Below are positions 52,048 through 61,043 of a stretch of 64,000 nucleotides of DNA, piece after piece. The position numbers and the translations under genes were made by a program. Under the pieces are notes generated by a model. That model did not search any database, was not told where the DNA came from, and saw only the letters and a list, made by a program, of their open reading frames with translations. How positions within the stretch are numbered: position 1 is the stretch's first letter; every line of letters begins with the position of its first letter. The DNA is from CAVZQN01 sp963837395. Lineage in GTDB: Bacteria; Acidobacteriota; HRBIN11; JAKEFK01. The stretch is taken from positions 620,001 to 684,000 of the forward strand of contig CAWINI010000003.1 of assembly GCA_963837395.1 (NCBI GenBank). Reading direction: 5' to 3'.

Positions 52048-54696
52048 ATGGTTGATAAGAAATTAACAGCAGAAGAAAAGAGGCTCCAGGCTTCCGAGAC
52101 CAGGAAGGAGCATTGGAAACGTTGGGGTCCATATGTAAGTGAACGCGCCTGGGGAACGGTTCGTGAAGATTACAGTCCGTTTGGAACTTCGTGGGAATAT
52201 TTTCCGCATGACCACGCACGTTCACGTGCATATCGGTGGAACGAAGATGGAATCGCTGGAATCTGCGATCGTCATCAATATTTTTGTTTTGCACTTTCAC
52301 TATGGAACGGTCGTGATCCCATTTTGAAAGAACGGATGTTTGGTCTGTCCGGGAATGAGGGCAATCATGGTGAAGATGTAAAAGAGTATTACTACTATCT
52401 TGATTCCACACCAACGCATTCTTACATGGAATTCCTTTACAAATATCCGCAAGCAGAATTTCCATATGCGCAATTAGTCGCTGAAAATCGCAAACGGGGC
52501 CGCAATGATTTGGAATTTGAATTGATGGATAGCGGTGTATTCGATGAAAATCGGTATTTTGATGTTTTCGTAAATTATGCCAAAGCAGATTCTGAAACGA
52601 TCTTAATTAAGATTCGCGCGGTGAATCATGGACCCGAAGGTGCTGAACTTCATCTTCTTCCTACGGTTTGGTTTCGCAATACATGGCAAACAGGATTGGA
52701 TGAAAGACGTCCTCATTTACGAAAGGCAGATCCGGTAACGAACGGTCAATCGATCCGAATGAATCAAGATGTTTATGGCGAACGCTGGCTTTATTGCGAA
52801 GGATCACCGGAATTGCTGTTTACAGAAAACGAAACAAATTTTCGCAGATTGTTTGGATCTGAAAATCCAACTCCATATGTTAAAGATGGAATCAACAATT
52901 TTGTGGTGAATGGAATTAAGGATGCTATAAATCCGAAACAAAAAGGAACGAAAGCTTCAGCCTGGTACAAATTGCGAATTGGTGCCAGTTCAACATCAGA
53001 AATCAGATTATTGTTCACAAATAAAGAACTGCAAAATCCTTTTGGAGATTTTGAAAAAATATTTCAATTGCGAAAAAAAGAAGCGGATGAATATTACGAA
53101 ACAATTATTCCAAATAATCTTTCCGCCGATTCTAAAAATGTGTTGAGACAATCATTGGCTGGGATGCTTTGGAGCAAGCAATTTTACAACTATGAAGTCG
53201 GCCGATGGTTAAAAGGTGATCCTTCACAACCGCCGCCACCGCCTGAACGCAAGAAAGGCCGCAACTCACAATGGACACATTTGTACAACTCTGATGTTAT
53301 TTCTATGCCTGACAAATGGGAGTATCCCTGGTATGCAGCCTGGGATCTTGCCTTTCATTGTATTGCACTTTCAATCGTTGATTCTGAGTTCGCAAAAGAA
53401 CAATTGATCTTGCTTCTTCGCGAATGGTACATGCATCCGAACGGACAACTTCCTGCATATGAATGGTCATTAGGCGATGTAAATCCGCCAGTTCATGCCT
53501 GGGCATCATGGCGCGTTTACAAAATTGAAAAGAAACGGAAAGGTGTGGGTGATAGAAAATTTTTGGAGCGCGTCTTCCATAAATTACTTTTGAACTTCAC
53601 CTGGTGGGTTAATCGAAAAGACACTGAAGACAGAAATGTTTTCCAGGGAGGATTTCTAGGACTTGATAACATCGGAGTTTTTGATCGCAGCGCTCCGCTT
53701 CCTACCGGTGGTTATATTGAACAATCGGATGCAACAAGCTGGATGGGCATGTATTGCTTGAACATGCTGAGTATCGCTCTGGAGCTCGCAGGTCAAGATC
53801 CTGCATATGAAGATGTCGCCAGCAAATTTTTTGAGCATTTTGTTTACATTTGCAATGCGATGAACAACATTGCAAACGAAGGAATTGAATTATGGAATAA
53901 CGAAGATGGATTCTTTTACGATGTTTTACATTTGCCGGATGGGCGTCGCTTTCCGATGAAAATTCGTTCCATGGTTGGGCTAATTCCGCTGTTTGCGGTT
54001 ACAACGCTTGATTCGGATGAAATCGATCATTTAACCGGATTTAAGCGAAGGATGCAGTGGTTTATTGAGAATCGTCCGGATCTTGGTGAGTATATTGAAA
54101 CTCAAACCGCAGAGGATGGATTCCGAAGATTCTTATCACTTGTAAATCGCAATCGATTAACGCGCGTATTGAGTTACATGCTGGATGAAAATGAATTTCT
54201 ATCTCAATATGGAATCCGGGGAATTTCACGTTTCCATAAAGATCATCCATATTCAGTTCATGTGAATGGAAATGAGTATCGAGTGGATTATGAGCCTGCT
54301 GAATCGACCACGGGCCTTTTTGGTGGAAATTCAAACTGGCGTGGTCCCATCTGGTTTCCGTTGAATTATTTGATCATTGAATCGCTGCAGAAATTCCATT
54401 TTTATCTTGGTGATTCTTTTAAAGTAGAATTCCCGACAGGCTCAGGGCAGCATCGCGATCTGTGGGAGATAGCAGGTGAACTTTCGCGCCGGCTTACACA
54501 TATTTTTTTGCGCGATGAAAACGGAAGACGTCCGGTGTTTGGTGGCTCAAAAACATTTCAAGAAGATCCCAACTGGCAAAATTACGTTTTGTTTTATGAA
54601 TATTTTCATGGCGATCTTGGATGCGGATTAGGCGCCAGTCATCAAACCGGCTGGACAGGTTTAGTAGCGAAGCTCTTACAACAAAGCGGCGAGTAA
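52048..54696 (+). CDS. GH63-like glycoside hydrolase (MGH1-type)
   Basis: 882 residues, no signal peptide, so cytoplasmic. RAWGTVREDYSPFGTSWEYF near the N-terminus and the catalytic-domain blocks KWEYPWYAAWDLAFHCIALS, GQLPAYEWSLGDVNPPVHAW and WRGPIWFPLNYLIIESL match the GH63 bacterial group. Family enzymes release alpha-linked glucose or mannosylglycerate-type units. Next to the debranching enzyme it probably acts on glycogen- or trehalose-related glucans; the substrate is inferred. Confidence 0.85.
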   Translation: MVDKKLTAEEKRLQASETRKEHWKRWGPYVSERAWGTVREDYSPFGTSWEYFPHDHARSRAYRWNEDGIAGICDRHQYFCFALSLWNGRDPILKERMFGLSGNEGNHGEDVKEYYYYLDSTPTHSYMEFLYKYPQAEFPYAQLVAENRKRGRNDLEFELMDSGVFDENRYFDVFVNYAKADSETILIKIRAVNHGPEGAELHLLPTVWFRNTWQTGLDERRPHLRKADPVTNGQSIRMNQDVYGERWLYCEGSPELLFTENETNFRRLFGSENPTPYVKDGINNFVVNGIKDAINPKQKGTKASAWYKLRIGASSTSEIRLLFTNKELQNPFGDFEKIFQLRKKEADEYYETIIPNNLSADSKNVLRQSLAGMLWSKQFYNYEVGRWLKGDPSQPPPPPERKKGRNSQWTHLYNSDVISMPDKWEYPWYAAWDLAFHCIALSIVDSEFAKEQLILLLREWYMHPNGQLPAYEWSLGDVNPPVHAWASWRVYKIEKKRKGVGDRKFLERVFHKLLLNFTWWVNRKDTEDRNVFQGGFLGLDNIGVFDRSAPLPTGGYIEQSDATSWMGMYCLNMLSIALELAGQDPAYEDVASKFFEHFVYICNAMNNIANEGIELWNNEDGFFYDVLHLPDGRRFPMKIRSMVGLIPLFAVTTLDSDEIDHLTGFKRRMQWFIENRPDLGEYIETQTAEDGFRRFLSLVNRNRLTRVLSYMLDENEFLSQYGIRGISRFHKDHPYSVHVNGNEYRVDYEPAESTTGLFGGNSNWRGPIWFPLNYLIIESLQKFHFYLGDSFKVEFPTGSGQHRDLWEIAGELSRRLTHIFLRDENGRRPVFGGSKTFQEDPNWQNYVLFYEYFHGDLGCGLGASHQTGWTGLVAKLLQQSGE

Positions 54697-54703
54697 CGGG
54701 AAT

Positions 54704-54736
54704 CTACCACAGAGTCACTGAGTGTCTCTGTGGTAG
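54704..54736. terminator. Bidirectional hairpin between converging genes
   Basis: CTACCACAGAG and CTCTGTGGTAG are perfect 11-base inverted arms around an 11-base loop, between the GH63-like and SUMF1-fold genes. No strong T-run follows on either side, so it may be a weak terminator or a repeat of the CACAGAG word class. Confidence 0.5.
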
Positions 54737-54744
54737 GTTAATAA

Positions 54745-55686
54745 TTACATTCCGCCATCAGCAGCACAACGAAAACCATTCATTGGCCGCCGATCCAGCT
54801 TTTCCATTCTTCGCCGAAACGTAGTTCGCATTTCAATCCATGATGATTGATACGTACCGCCGCGGATAATTCCGAATGTATCATCCGGTTTTTCAAGTTC
54901 ACCAACAGGTGAATTGGGATACGGATACCAGGAATCAGAAGTCCATTCCCAAATATTTCCACCCATGTCAGAAACACCCATCGGGCTTCTATCTTCAGGC
55001 ACTGAACCAACCGCCCTTGAAGTATGATCACCTTCACTCCATTTAGAAGCTACTGAAGGATCATTGCCCCATGGAAATCTACGTTTATCATTTCCACGTG
55101 CTGCATATTCCCATTCCGTTTCAGAGGGCAATCTCAACTTCCGCCAGCGGCAATATGCAGTTGCTTCATACCAGGAGACCCCTTCCACTGGATGATTTTC
55201 TTTGCCTGCTGGAAATGAACCATTCTCCCAGGTTGCTGGACCGAATTTCCCAGTTGTATCTTTGAATAACCGGATCCGATCCATTCCCGTGTAATTGGTA
55301 TTAACATTCGGCATCACGATCAATTCTTTCCAGAATTCCTTCCGTTCATAACCGCCATCCGAAACGAATTCCTTAAATTCTTGATTCGTTACTTCATATT
55401 TTGAAATGCGGAATGCGTGAACTTTTACTTTGTGATCAGGACATTCCATAAAGTACATTCGCGGGCTGACGGTTGCCGTACCATAGAAATCTTTCACAAC
55501 CTTTTCGGCCTCTTCTGTTGAAAGTCCCATGACGAATTCGCCTTCAGGAATTAATACAAGATCTTTGCTATCTTTTGCCATAATTTCCTCGCTTTGAGTT
55601 TTCGGAGTTACTAAAACCCATACAAGCACCAGAATGATTTTCCATATTACGCACCGATTAATCTGGAACGATGACGCCATTGACAT
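54745..55686 (-). CDS. SUMF1-fold (formylglycine-generating-enzyme-like) exported protein lacking FGE cysteines
   Basis: 313 residues from the ATG at 55686. A hydrophobic N-terminus (IWKIILVLVWVLV) indicates export or anchoring. The SUMF1 fold is clear: IPEGEFVMGLS, KYEVTNQEF, HPVEGVSWYEATAYCRWRKL, LPSETEWEYAARG, GNIWEWTSD, RGGTYQSSW, NGFRC. The copper-binding Cys pair of true FGE is absent (the RGG segment has RGGTYQSSWIEMRTTFR). So it is probably a ligand-binding or other oxygenase-type paralogue. It overlaps the end of the PG-binding/papain-like gene by 29 bases. Confidence 0.85.
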   Translation of the reverse strand: MSMASSFQINRCVIWKIILVLVWVLVTPKTQSEEIMAKDSKDLVLIPEGEFVMGLSTEEAEKVVKDFYGTATVSPRMYFMECPDHKVKVHAFRISKYEVTNQEFKEFVSDGGYERKEFWKELIVMPNVNTNYTGMDRIRLFKDTTGKFGPATWENGSFPAGKENHPVEGVSWYEATAYCRWRKLRLPSETEWEYAARGNDKRRFPWGNDPSVASKWSEGDHTSRAVGSVPEDRSPMGVSDMGGNIWEWTSDSWYPYPNSPVGELEKPDDTFGIIRGGTYQSSWIEMRTTFRRRMEKLDRRPMNGFRCAADGGM

Positions 55687-57807
55687 GTTTCTTGTATTCT
55701 TCAATCGTCATTGATTGAATTCCGTTACGAGCGTCATCAGTTCGCACATTAGGATTCGTTTGCGTGGTTCCATTCGGGCCAACATCAGTATTGATTCCAG
55801 GTTGATCTCCGCCCCAGGGATTCCTAAAGTACACGCGTCCGTCACGGACTGCAGTAACCTCAACAGCGTGTCCTCCGCCCTGCCATGAAAGACGCGTATG
55901 TACCGGACCTCGCCCGTTATTAAGTTCCGATTGAGTTTTTTCAAGAATATCTTGTTTATCATCCTTAAAATTGAACGAGCCTGTATAGTGCGTGTAATTA
56001 CGATTGTGCAATCCTTCCAATACCCTTTCCTGTTGATCATAAACAAGTCCTGTTTGCCCATCGGCAAATCGGCCAGGCTGTGGCAAGTTTGTATAACCCT
56101 GCCCAGGACGTGCATAGTTCATGAACGCCGATTGCATCAAACGTTCGCTATCAGAACGAGTGCTTGTATCTTGCGCAAAAGCATCTGAAGGCGCTGAAAT
56201 CGTATCGCCATTCGCAAGTTTCGATTGTCCGGTCGTTGCAAGATCGGTTGCAATGCGTGCATATTCAGCCGGATTTTTCGACGCAAGATTGTGAGACATG
56301 CTTGTTACTGTGCAAGTATCACGGTTGGATTGATCGATATAGTAATTTGGATCACTAACTTCATTCAGTAAGTTTTCAGTGAAGCGTTCTTTGGTCGTAC
56401 CAGTCATTCGGGAATCCAACGGAGTGCTTGCAGCACGATCAAGTTGTTCCAATAATGTTCCGGTACTTCCGTAACCACGACTTGTTAACGCAGGTTGTCC
56501 ATTAACATCGCGGCTCATAAGATTTTGCAATGCATCCTGACCGCGCGGTGAGGTCGTATCAAAAACGTTCAACATCCGTTTTTGATCCTGCGTCGACATC
56601 GCACCAAAGCGATCATGTTTGATCATGCGATCGAGATTCGACAAATATGTCGGGCTGGCTTTCGCAGATGATGCCATATCAATGACTTTCGTTTTGTTCG
56701 CATCATCCATGCCGCGGAAATTCGCGCTACCGGTAATATCCCGAAGACTCTGAGTGTATGCTGCATCTTCAGGCTTTTTGGCTTGAGCCTGCAAAATTTT
56801 GTCTTGATGCGTCCGTGAAAGCTGACCGAAATTCGGATCGGTTGCCAGTTTAATCACATTATCTTTTGCCGCTTGATTCCCATGATTCTTTTCTAAATTT
56901 TCAAGCGCTTGCTTTTGAGTATCTGCATTTAATTTCTTGAAGTTCGCATCATTCTCAAGAGTCGAACGGTCTTTTACTGTATCTTTAACCGCCTGGGTGT
57001 GAGCAGCATCTGTTGGATTGGTTGCTAAACGATCCAATGCTGCCTTCTGCCCTTCAGGCGAAAGTTTTGCGAAATTCGGATCAGTAGCAACACCAACTAA
57101 ATTTGTTCTTGATGATTGATTTTCAGGTGAATCAGGTTTTCCAGCTTTTTGTTCGCTGTACTTCCCCATTTGATCCCGGATTTGCTGCTGTGTTTCCGGT
57201 TTCAGTGATTTGAAATTAGGATCTGTTTCTAATTTCAAACGATCTTGAGTTCTTGCTCCGGCTTGACCATCATCTGTAAGGCCATTTGCCTTTTGAAATT
57301 CCTTTACCGCACCTTTGGTTTCATTGCCGTATTTTTGATCAACTCCAATAGGCTTTTCTCCGTGACCTGCTCTCCAATCATTTAATTGATTTTGCAGGTT
57401 TTCGACTTCCTGCCCTTGCTTCCTTCTTTTAATAATTTCGGTGCGGCCGGCGCAGTTGAAGTTGTGGCACCGGTTGGTGAAGTGATTGTTGGCGGAGTTG
57501 GAGAACCTGTTGCAGGAACTCCGCTGCCTGTAGGAGTACCTGTACCTGAACCTGCCGGTGCAGCTTGTGATTCAAGTTGTGCTTGACGGGCCTGGCCTTC
57601 GATGGAATGTTCCGCCATGCGCGCACTGCGTCCTTCAGCATTCAATGTTGATGTTTGTGTTGATGTTTGAGTATCAGCTTTGGCAGTTTCCTTAGAAACA
57701 TCCTGCCCTTGCTGAGCCTGGTTTGTAGTAGCTACGTTTGAAGTTTCATCAGTTTTTGGAGTTGAAGGTGGTGGAGTTGATGATCCTCCGCCAATTTTAT
57801 CAACCAT
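55658..57807 (-). CDS. Peptidoglycan-binding, repeat-rich protein with papain-like C-terminal domain; -1 frameshift
   Basis: One base is missing in the CCC at 57413-57415. Restoring it joins the two frames into 716 residues and rebuilds a textbook PG_binding_1 domain (about 124-190): LLKEGSKG, EVENLQNQLNDW, GNETKGAVKEFQKANGL. Before it is a low-complexity Thr/Pro/Gln/Ala region with no signal peptide. After it come about six degenerate repeats with DPNF..L..ETQ..ILD spacing (TDPNFKSLKPETQ, TDPNFAKLSPEGQ, NDANFKKLNADTQ, TDPNFGQLSRTHQ). The C-terminus has a likely Cys-His-Asn triad: RDTCTVTS (C499), GGGHAVEV (H647), YFRNPWGG (N663), as in papain-like peptidases. I infer a secreted effector or wall-active protease delivered without a Sec signal; not shown. 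GGGAGG precedes the ATG. Confidence 0.75.
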
Positions 57808-57878
57808 GATTCCTCCCAATTAAATAGGGTGTATTCGAAGCCAGTTATTGGCACCGGCAATATAAGTTATCGGCAAAT

Positions 57879-57893
57879 CAACACGTCGTGTTG
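57879..57893. promoter_or_regulatory. Palindromic operator-like site upstream of the PG-binding gene
   Basis: CAACACG-T-CGTGTTG is a perfect 7-1-7 palindrome about 70 bases upstream of the start codon. A TATATT lies about 18 bases downstream on the minus strand, so the site would overlap the promoter -35 region. Confidence 0.45.
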
Positions 57894-57895
57894 CT

Positions 57896-57921
57896 TTGAA
57901 AATTATCAGGAGAATTTTCAA
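57896..57921. promoter_or_regulatory. Inverted repeat upstream of the PG-binding gene, arms like the Fur-type box
   Basis: TTGAAAATT and AATTTTCAA are perfect nine-base arms eight bases apart. The arms share TTGAAAAT/ATTTTCAA with the fur operator at 33700-33716, but the spacing differs. Confidence 0.4.
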
Positions 57922-57969
57922 TAACAGTATACGCTTAGTTTGATTCATTTTCTGGCGTTGGAAGTTGAG

Positions 57970-58007
57970 AAAAAACGGGGGCACCGGATCCTCCGGTATC
58001 GCCCCCC
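57970..58007 (-). terminator. Rho-independent terminator of the small gene at 58016
   Basis: On the minus strand GGGGGC-GAT-ACCGG-AGGAT-CCGGT-GCCCCC forms a stem with a small bulge, followed by G and six T. It begins nine bases after the stop codon. Confidence 0.85.
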
Positions 58008-58015
58008 TGATAATG

Positions 58016-58240
58016 TTAAGCTATTTTTAATCCTTGTTCGCGGGCCTGGCACAATAAAAATCGAAATTCCTTTCCCAGATATTTGTAAAAAGCGGAATTT
58101 ACCAGGACTGTTTCAAGTTCGTATGAATCTGGATTATGAATTTCAACCACTTCTCCGGTGAGCAGATCGCGAATTTCTGACTTCTGATTCCTCTCTACTT
58201 TTTGATCCTTAAAATTTCTTCCAGATAACATACCGAACAT
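58016..58240 (-). CDS. Small protein of unknown function (74 residues)
   Basis: The ATG at 58240 has AAGGAG eight bases upstream and the gene ends in a strong terminator, so it is a well-bounded unit. The sequence (MFGMLSGRNFKDQKVERNQK ...) is soluble, charged, and has a short beta-type stretch (LLTGEVVEIHNPDSYELETV) and an aromatic C-terminal part (FYKYLGKEFRF). No family recognised. One Cys only. Confidence 0.6.
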   Translation of the reverse strand: MFGMLSGRNFKDQKVERNQKSEIRDLLTGEVVEIHNPDSYELETVLVNSAFYKYLGKEFRFLLCQAREQGLKIA

Positions 58241-58314
58241 AATCAACGCTCCTTTCACAAGAATTATCGGCTGTACCTGGAAAATGTTGTGGAGGATTTT
58301 TGTCGACGATATGA

Positions 58315-58385
58315 ACCACGGAGAAACGGAGAACGGAGTTTGTAAAAATTTAATTAAAATCTCCGGCTCTCCGTGACTCCATGGT
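58315..58385. repeat. Inverted repeat, family E (ACCACGGAGA type)
   Basis: ACCACGGAGAAACGGAGAAC with a third CGGAG word is mirrored by CTCCGGCTCTCCGTGACTCC and ATGGT. It lies between the histidine kinase stop and the small gene. Confidence 0.65.
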
Positions 58386-58396
58386 GAAAAATAATT

Positions 58397-59920
58397 TCAA
58401 TGTATAGCAGGCAGAATTACAAAGAAAGTGGTGCCGGAATTTTCGGAGGTTTCGAATCGGATTGATCCACCCATTGCTTCAAGGATTAATTTGCAGATAT
58501 AGAGCCCAAGTCCCGAACCTTTCTTAGTTTTGCGACGTTCTCCATTGACCATACCGTCAAAAATTTGTTTCGCGATTCCTTTCGGTATTCCTGGACCCTG
58601 ATCTTTTACCCGAACTTCAAAATTCCCATCAAGAGCCGAGATGAATACGGTTACCGGTTTTCCGGCTGGCGAAAAACGCAAAGAATTGCTAAAAAGATTT
58701 GAGAAAACCTGAATCAATCGATCGTGATCTGCGCTGACAAATGCATTGGACAGCGGACCTGAAAACAAAATTTTTGATTCAGCCTGAATCGCCGCTGGTT
58801 GATTGAGTTCGATTGCTTCTTGAACTACGCTATTCAAATTCAGATCTTCGCGAACAATACGTGTAATTCCCAGGCTTAAAGTGCTTGTCTCTTGAAGATC
58901 GTTTACCAATCTCAACATCCGCAAAGTATTTCTGTAAGCTATTTCCAGAATCTTGCGCCATTCATTCGGAAAGTCCTGTGATCCGATTCCAATCAAATAG
59001 CCAAGAGAGCTATGAATTGCTGTTAGCGGTTGACGTAATTCGTGACAAACCATCGGCAGTTCAATCCTTTCTGCCTGTGCAAATCGTGGCGTTGATTCCT
59101 GCTCTTCGATCGATATTAGATAGGCTGGTTCCCCTGCGTAAAAAATTGTCCGTGCTGCTATTTTAACTTTTACGACTTCGCCACTTTTTCTTTTTTGAAA
59201 CGCTAACGTTGGAAATTCATCTTCATTCAATCTGAACTCGCCGTCAGAAAGGAATAAATCGCGCAATTGCATTCCAACAATTTCTTCGCGCTCAAATCCA
59301 TAAAGATTTACTGCTGCCAAATTCGCCTCAATTACAGTTAATGGGCTTCGGCGGCAAACCATCAGCGGTGTTGGAGCAAAATCAAATAACATGGAAGGAG
59401 CTGGAGTAGATGCTGGAACTTCAGCTTGATCGCTGAATCTTCGGAGTTCCAATAAATAGGATGCTTGACGCGCCAGCAATCGAAGACTTTCGATCTGATC
59501 AGCACCAAGATGCCTTGGAATATGATCCATCACGCAAAGAGTTCCAATCGGAATTCCTTCCGCAGAATGTAAAGGTGCTGCAGCATAAAATCTGATTCCA
59601 GGAGAACCGACAACCATTGGATTGTGTCTGAAACGTGGATCGATTTGAGTATCAGTCACGATGAAAACATCTTCCTGCTGCATTGCATGAGTACAAAGAG
59701 AAATATCAGCAGGAACTTCCTGTTGAATAATTCCGACTTTTGATTTAAACCAAACTCGATGCTGATCCACCAAAGATATCACCGCCATTGGTGTATCGCA
59801 GATGATCACTGCCATCGATGTCAAATCATCGAACATCGATTCCGGTGGCGTATCTAAAATCGCGTATTGATCCAAAATGTCTGGAGGTTGTCCATCGAAG
59901 CGATAAAACTCGGAACTCAT
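58397..59920 (-). CDS. Cytoplasmic hybrid-sensor histidine kinase (GAF-PAS-HisKA-HATPase)
   Basis: 507 residues with no membrane helix. Order: GAF domain (about 20-165, CTHAMQQEDVFIVTDT, GTLCVMD), PAS (about 185-285, IEANLAAVNLYGFEREEIVG), HisKA with the phosphorylated His in CHELRQPLTAIH (H293), and HATPase with NLFSNSLRFSP, DQGPGIPKG and GSGLGLYI. No receiver domain and no response regulator gene next to it. GAF-first layout suggests a small ligand or redox signal. The ATG at 59920 gives MSSEFYRFDG; a more distal start lacks support. Confidence 0.9.
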   Translation of the reverse strand: MSSEFYRFDGQPPDILDQYAILDTPPESMFDDLTSMAVIICDTPMAVISLVDQHRVWFKSKVGIIQQEVPADISLCTHAMQQEDVFIVTDTQIDPRFRHNPMVVGSPGIRFYAAAPLHSAEGIPIGTLCVMDHIPRHLGADQIESLRLLARQASYLLELRRFSDQAEVPASTPAPSMLFDFAPTPLMVCRRSPLTVIEANLAAVNLYGFEREEIVGMQLRDLFLSDGEFRLNEDEFPTLAFQKRKSGEVVKVKIAARTIFYAGEPAYLISIEEQESTPRFAQAERIELPMVCHELRQPLTAIHSSLGYLIGIGSQDFPNEWRKILEIAYRNTLRMLRLVNDLQETSTLSLGITRIVREDLNLNSVVQEAIELNQPAAIQAESKILFSGPLSNAFVSADHDRLIQVFSNLFSNSLRFSPAGKPVTVFISALDGNFEVRVKDQGPGIPKGIAKQIFDGMVNGERRKTKKGSGLGLYICKLILEAMGGSIRFETSENSGTTFFVILPAIH

Positions 59921-60097
59921 TCTATAAATACACCTGAATTCCACTTGCAATCGGCAAGAATAGTACTAATTCAAATATGGGAAGATTTCCAAAAAATTCC
60001 ACCATGATTGAATTTTTTTTTGGAGAGACAGTTCGCCCAGACGAGTAGAGTAAGTACGGCTACGATGTAGACAATTCCAGGGACAATTCGGGGGCTC

Positions 60098-60111
60098 CTC
60101 TCTCTCTCTCT
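60098..60111. repeat. (CT)7 dinucleotide tract
   Basis: Seven CT units lie in the 219-base gap between the histidine kinase and the DUF2071-like gene, about 180 bases upstream of the kinase start. The tract is outside any gene. The rest of that gap holds a TATAAT on the minus strand near 60125 and nothing else I can name. Confidence 0.6.
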
Positions 60112-60139
60112 GATCCGTCAAAAATTATATCATTTTTTC

Positions 60140-60886
60140 TTAACGGACGTTGGCTAATTCCGGCGAGTGGTCGATGACCGGGGTTCTGACCAGACGTTCC
60201 CGCTTTCCGAAAACCCAATAAAAACTGGAGGGTTCAGCTCGCGTCGCTAGCTCAAGTTTTAGGGGCTCATGGCTGTATTGAGAGAGGAACTTCCATTCAC
60301 CTCGAACATCAACGATCCTGCGCTGTGTCTGGGGAGTAAGCTCACTGAATTCGACAAAATCACCGGTTAATGCGACAAACCGGCTTCGGTATTTAAAGAA
60401 ATCGAGGGACTCAGATAAAGCTCCAAAATTGGTTGATTCGAAAGCGCCGGCTGCTGCATTTGAATCGATCTGAAGAACATTCAAGCTTTCAGCTTTGATG
60501 TTCAGATTCAACAACCATCCTTGAAGTTCAAGATCAATTTCTGCAGGTTGCACATTCAAGTTAGGCAACACACTCTGAATTTTAGAAACGTATTCGGGCG
60601 CAGCTTGACTTCCAATTACATGAAGTCCATTGACTACGCCGGAAGCTTCCACTCTGGTTGAAACATAAAGGGAGTAAACGATTAGCCAGCTATCGATGCC
60701 GCACCAAACCGGCAAGCCGGCAGGACGCATCCGGTTCATTCGCGCAAAAAAGACATTCCAAAAAGCTTTTCCATTCTTAATTTTGGGATCAAAACCTGAA
60801 GGCAAGAGATGACGCACACTTTGTTCGTTTGTGCCATACCAGAATGAAAATGATGGCTTCCATTTTCCTAAAAGCTCGATGTGCAT
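60140..60886 (-). CDS. DUF2071-like (acetoacetate-decarboxylase-fold) protein
   Basis: 248 residues without signal peptide. LLPSGFDPKIKNGKAFWNVF near the N-terminus, followed by an RMNRMRPAGLPVWCGIDSW segment and alternating strands, resembles the DUF2071/YqjF group with an acetoacetate-decarboxylase fold. The catalytic Lys of that enzyme cannot be placed with confidence. It follows the GbsR-type regulator, separated by a structured leader, so it may be its target. Confidence 0.55.
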   Translation of the reverse strand: MHIELLGKWKPSFSFWYGTNEQSVRHLLPSGFDPKIKNGKAFWNVFFARMNRMRPAGLPVWCGIDSWLIVYSLYVSTRVEASGVVNGLHVIGSQAAPEYVSKIQSVLPNLNVQPAEIDLELQGWLLNLNIKAESLNVLQIDSNAAAGAFESTNFGALSESLDFFKYRSRFVALTGDFVEFSELTPQTQRRIVDVRGEWKFLSQYSHEPLKLELATRAEPSSFYWVFGKRERLVRTPVIDHSPELANVR

Positions 60887-60906
60887 TGTGTTATCCTTTT
60901 AATGCT

Positions 60907-60934
60907 GGGGCGCTTGCCTAAAAGCAAACGCCCC
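60907..60934 (-). promoter_or_regulatory. Stable hairpin in the leader of the DUF2071-like gene
   Basis: On the minus strand GGGGCGTTTGC-TTTTAG-GCAAGCGCCCC forms an 11-pair stem (one G-U) with a six-base loop. No T-run follows, and AAAGGATAAC precedes the ATG about 20 bases later, so it is more likely a regulatory or stabilising stem than a terminator. Confidence 0.5.
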
Positions 60935-61043
60935 ATCCAGGCCATCGACTTGCGCCCCCGACAGCGCTAAGTCTTGACCAAAATTCTGTAATGATTGCAA
61001 TTTCTGCAATTTCGGAAATCATTGCCCAAAAAAAATCCTCCGT

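Noticed and set aside
54745..55686. True formylglycine-generating enzyme
   Set aside because: The copper-binding cysteines are missing and no sulfatase gene is in the window.
60098..60111. Phase-variable dinucleotide tract
   Set aside because: It lies outside a gene and not at promoter spacing for a recognised promoter; seven units is short.
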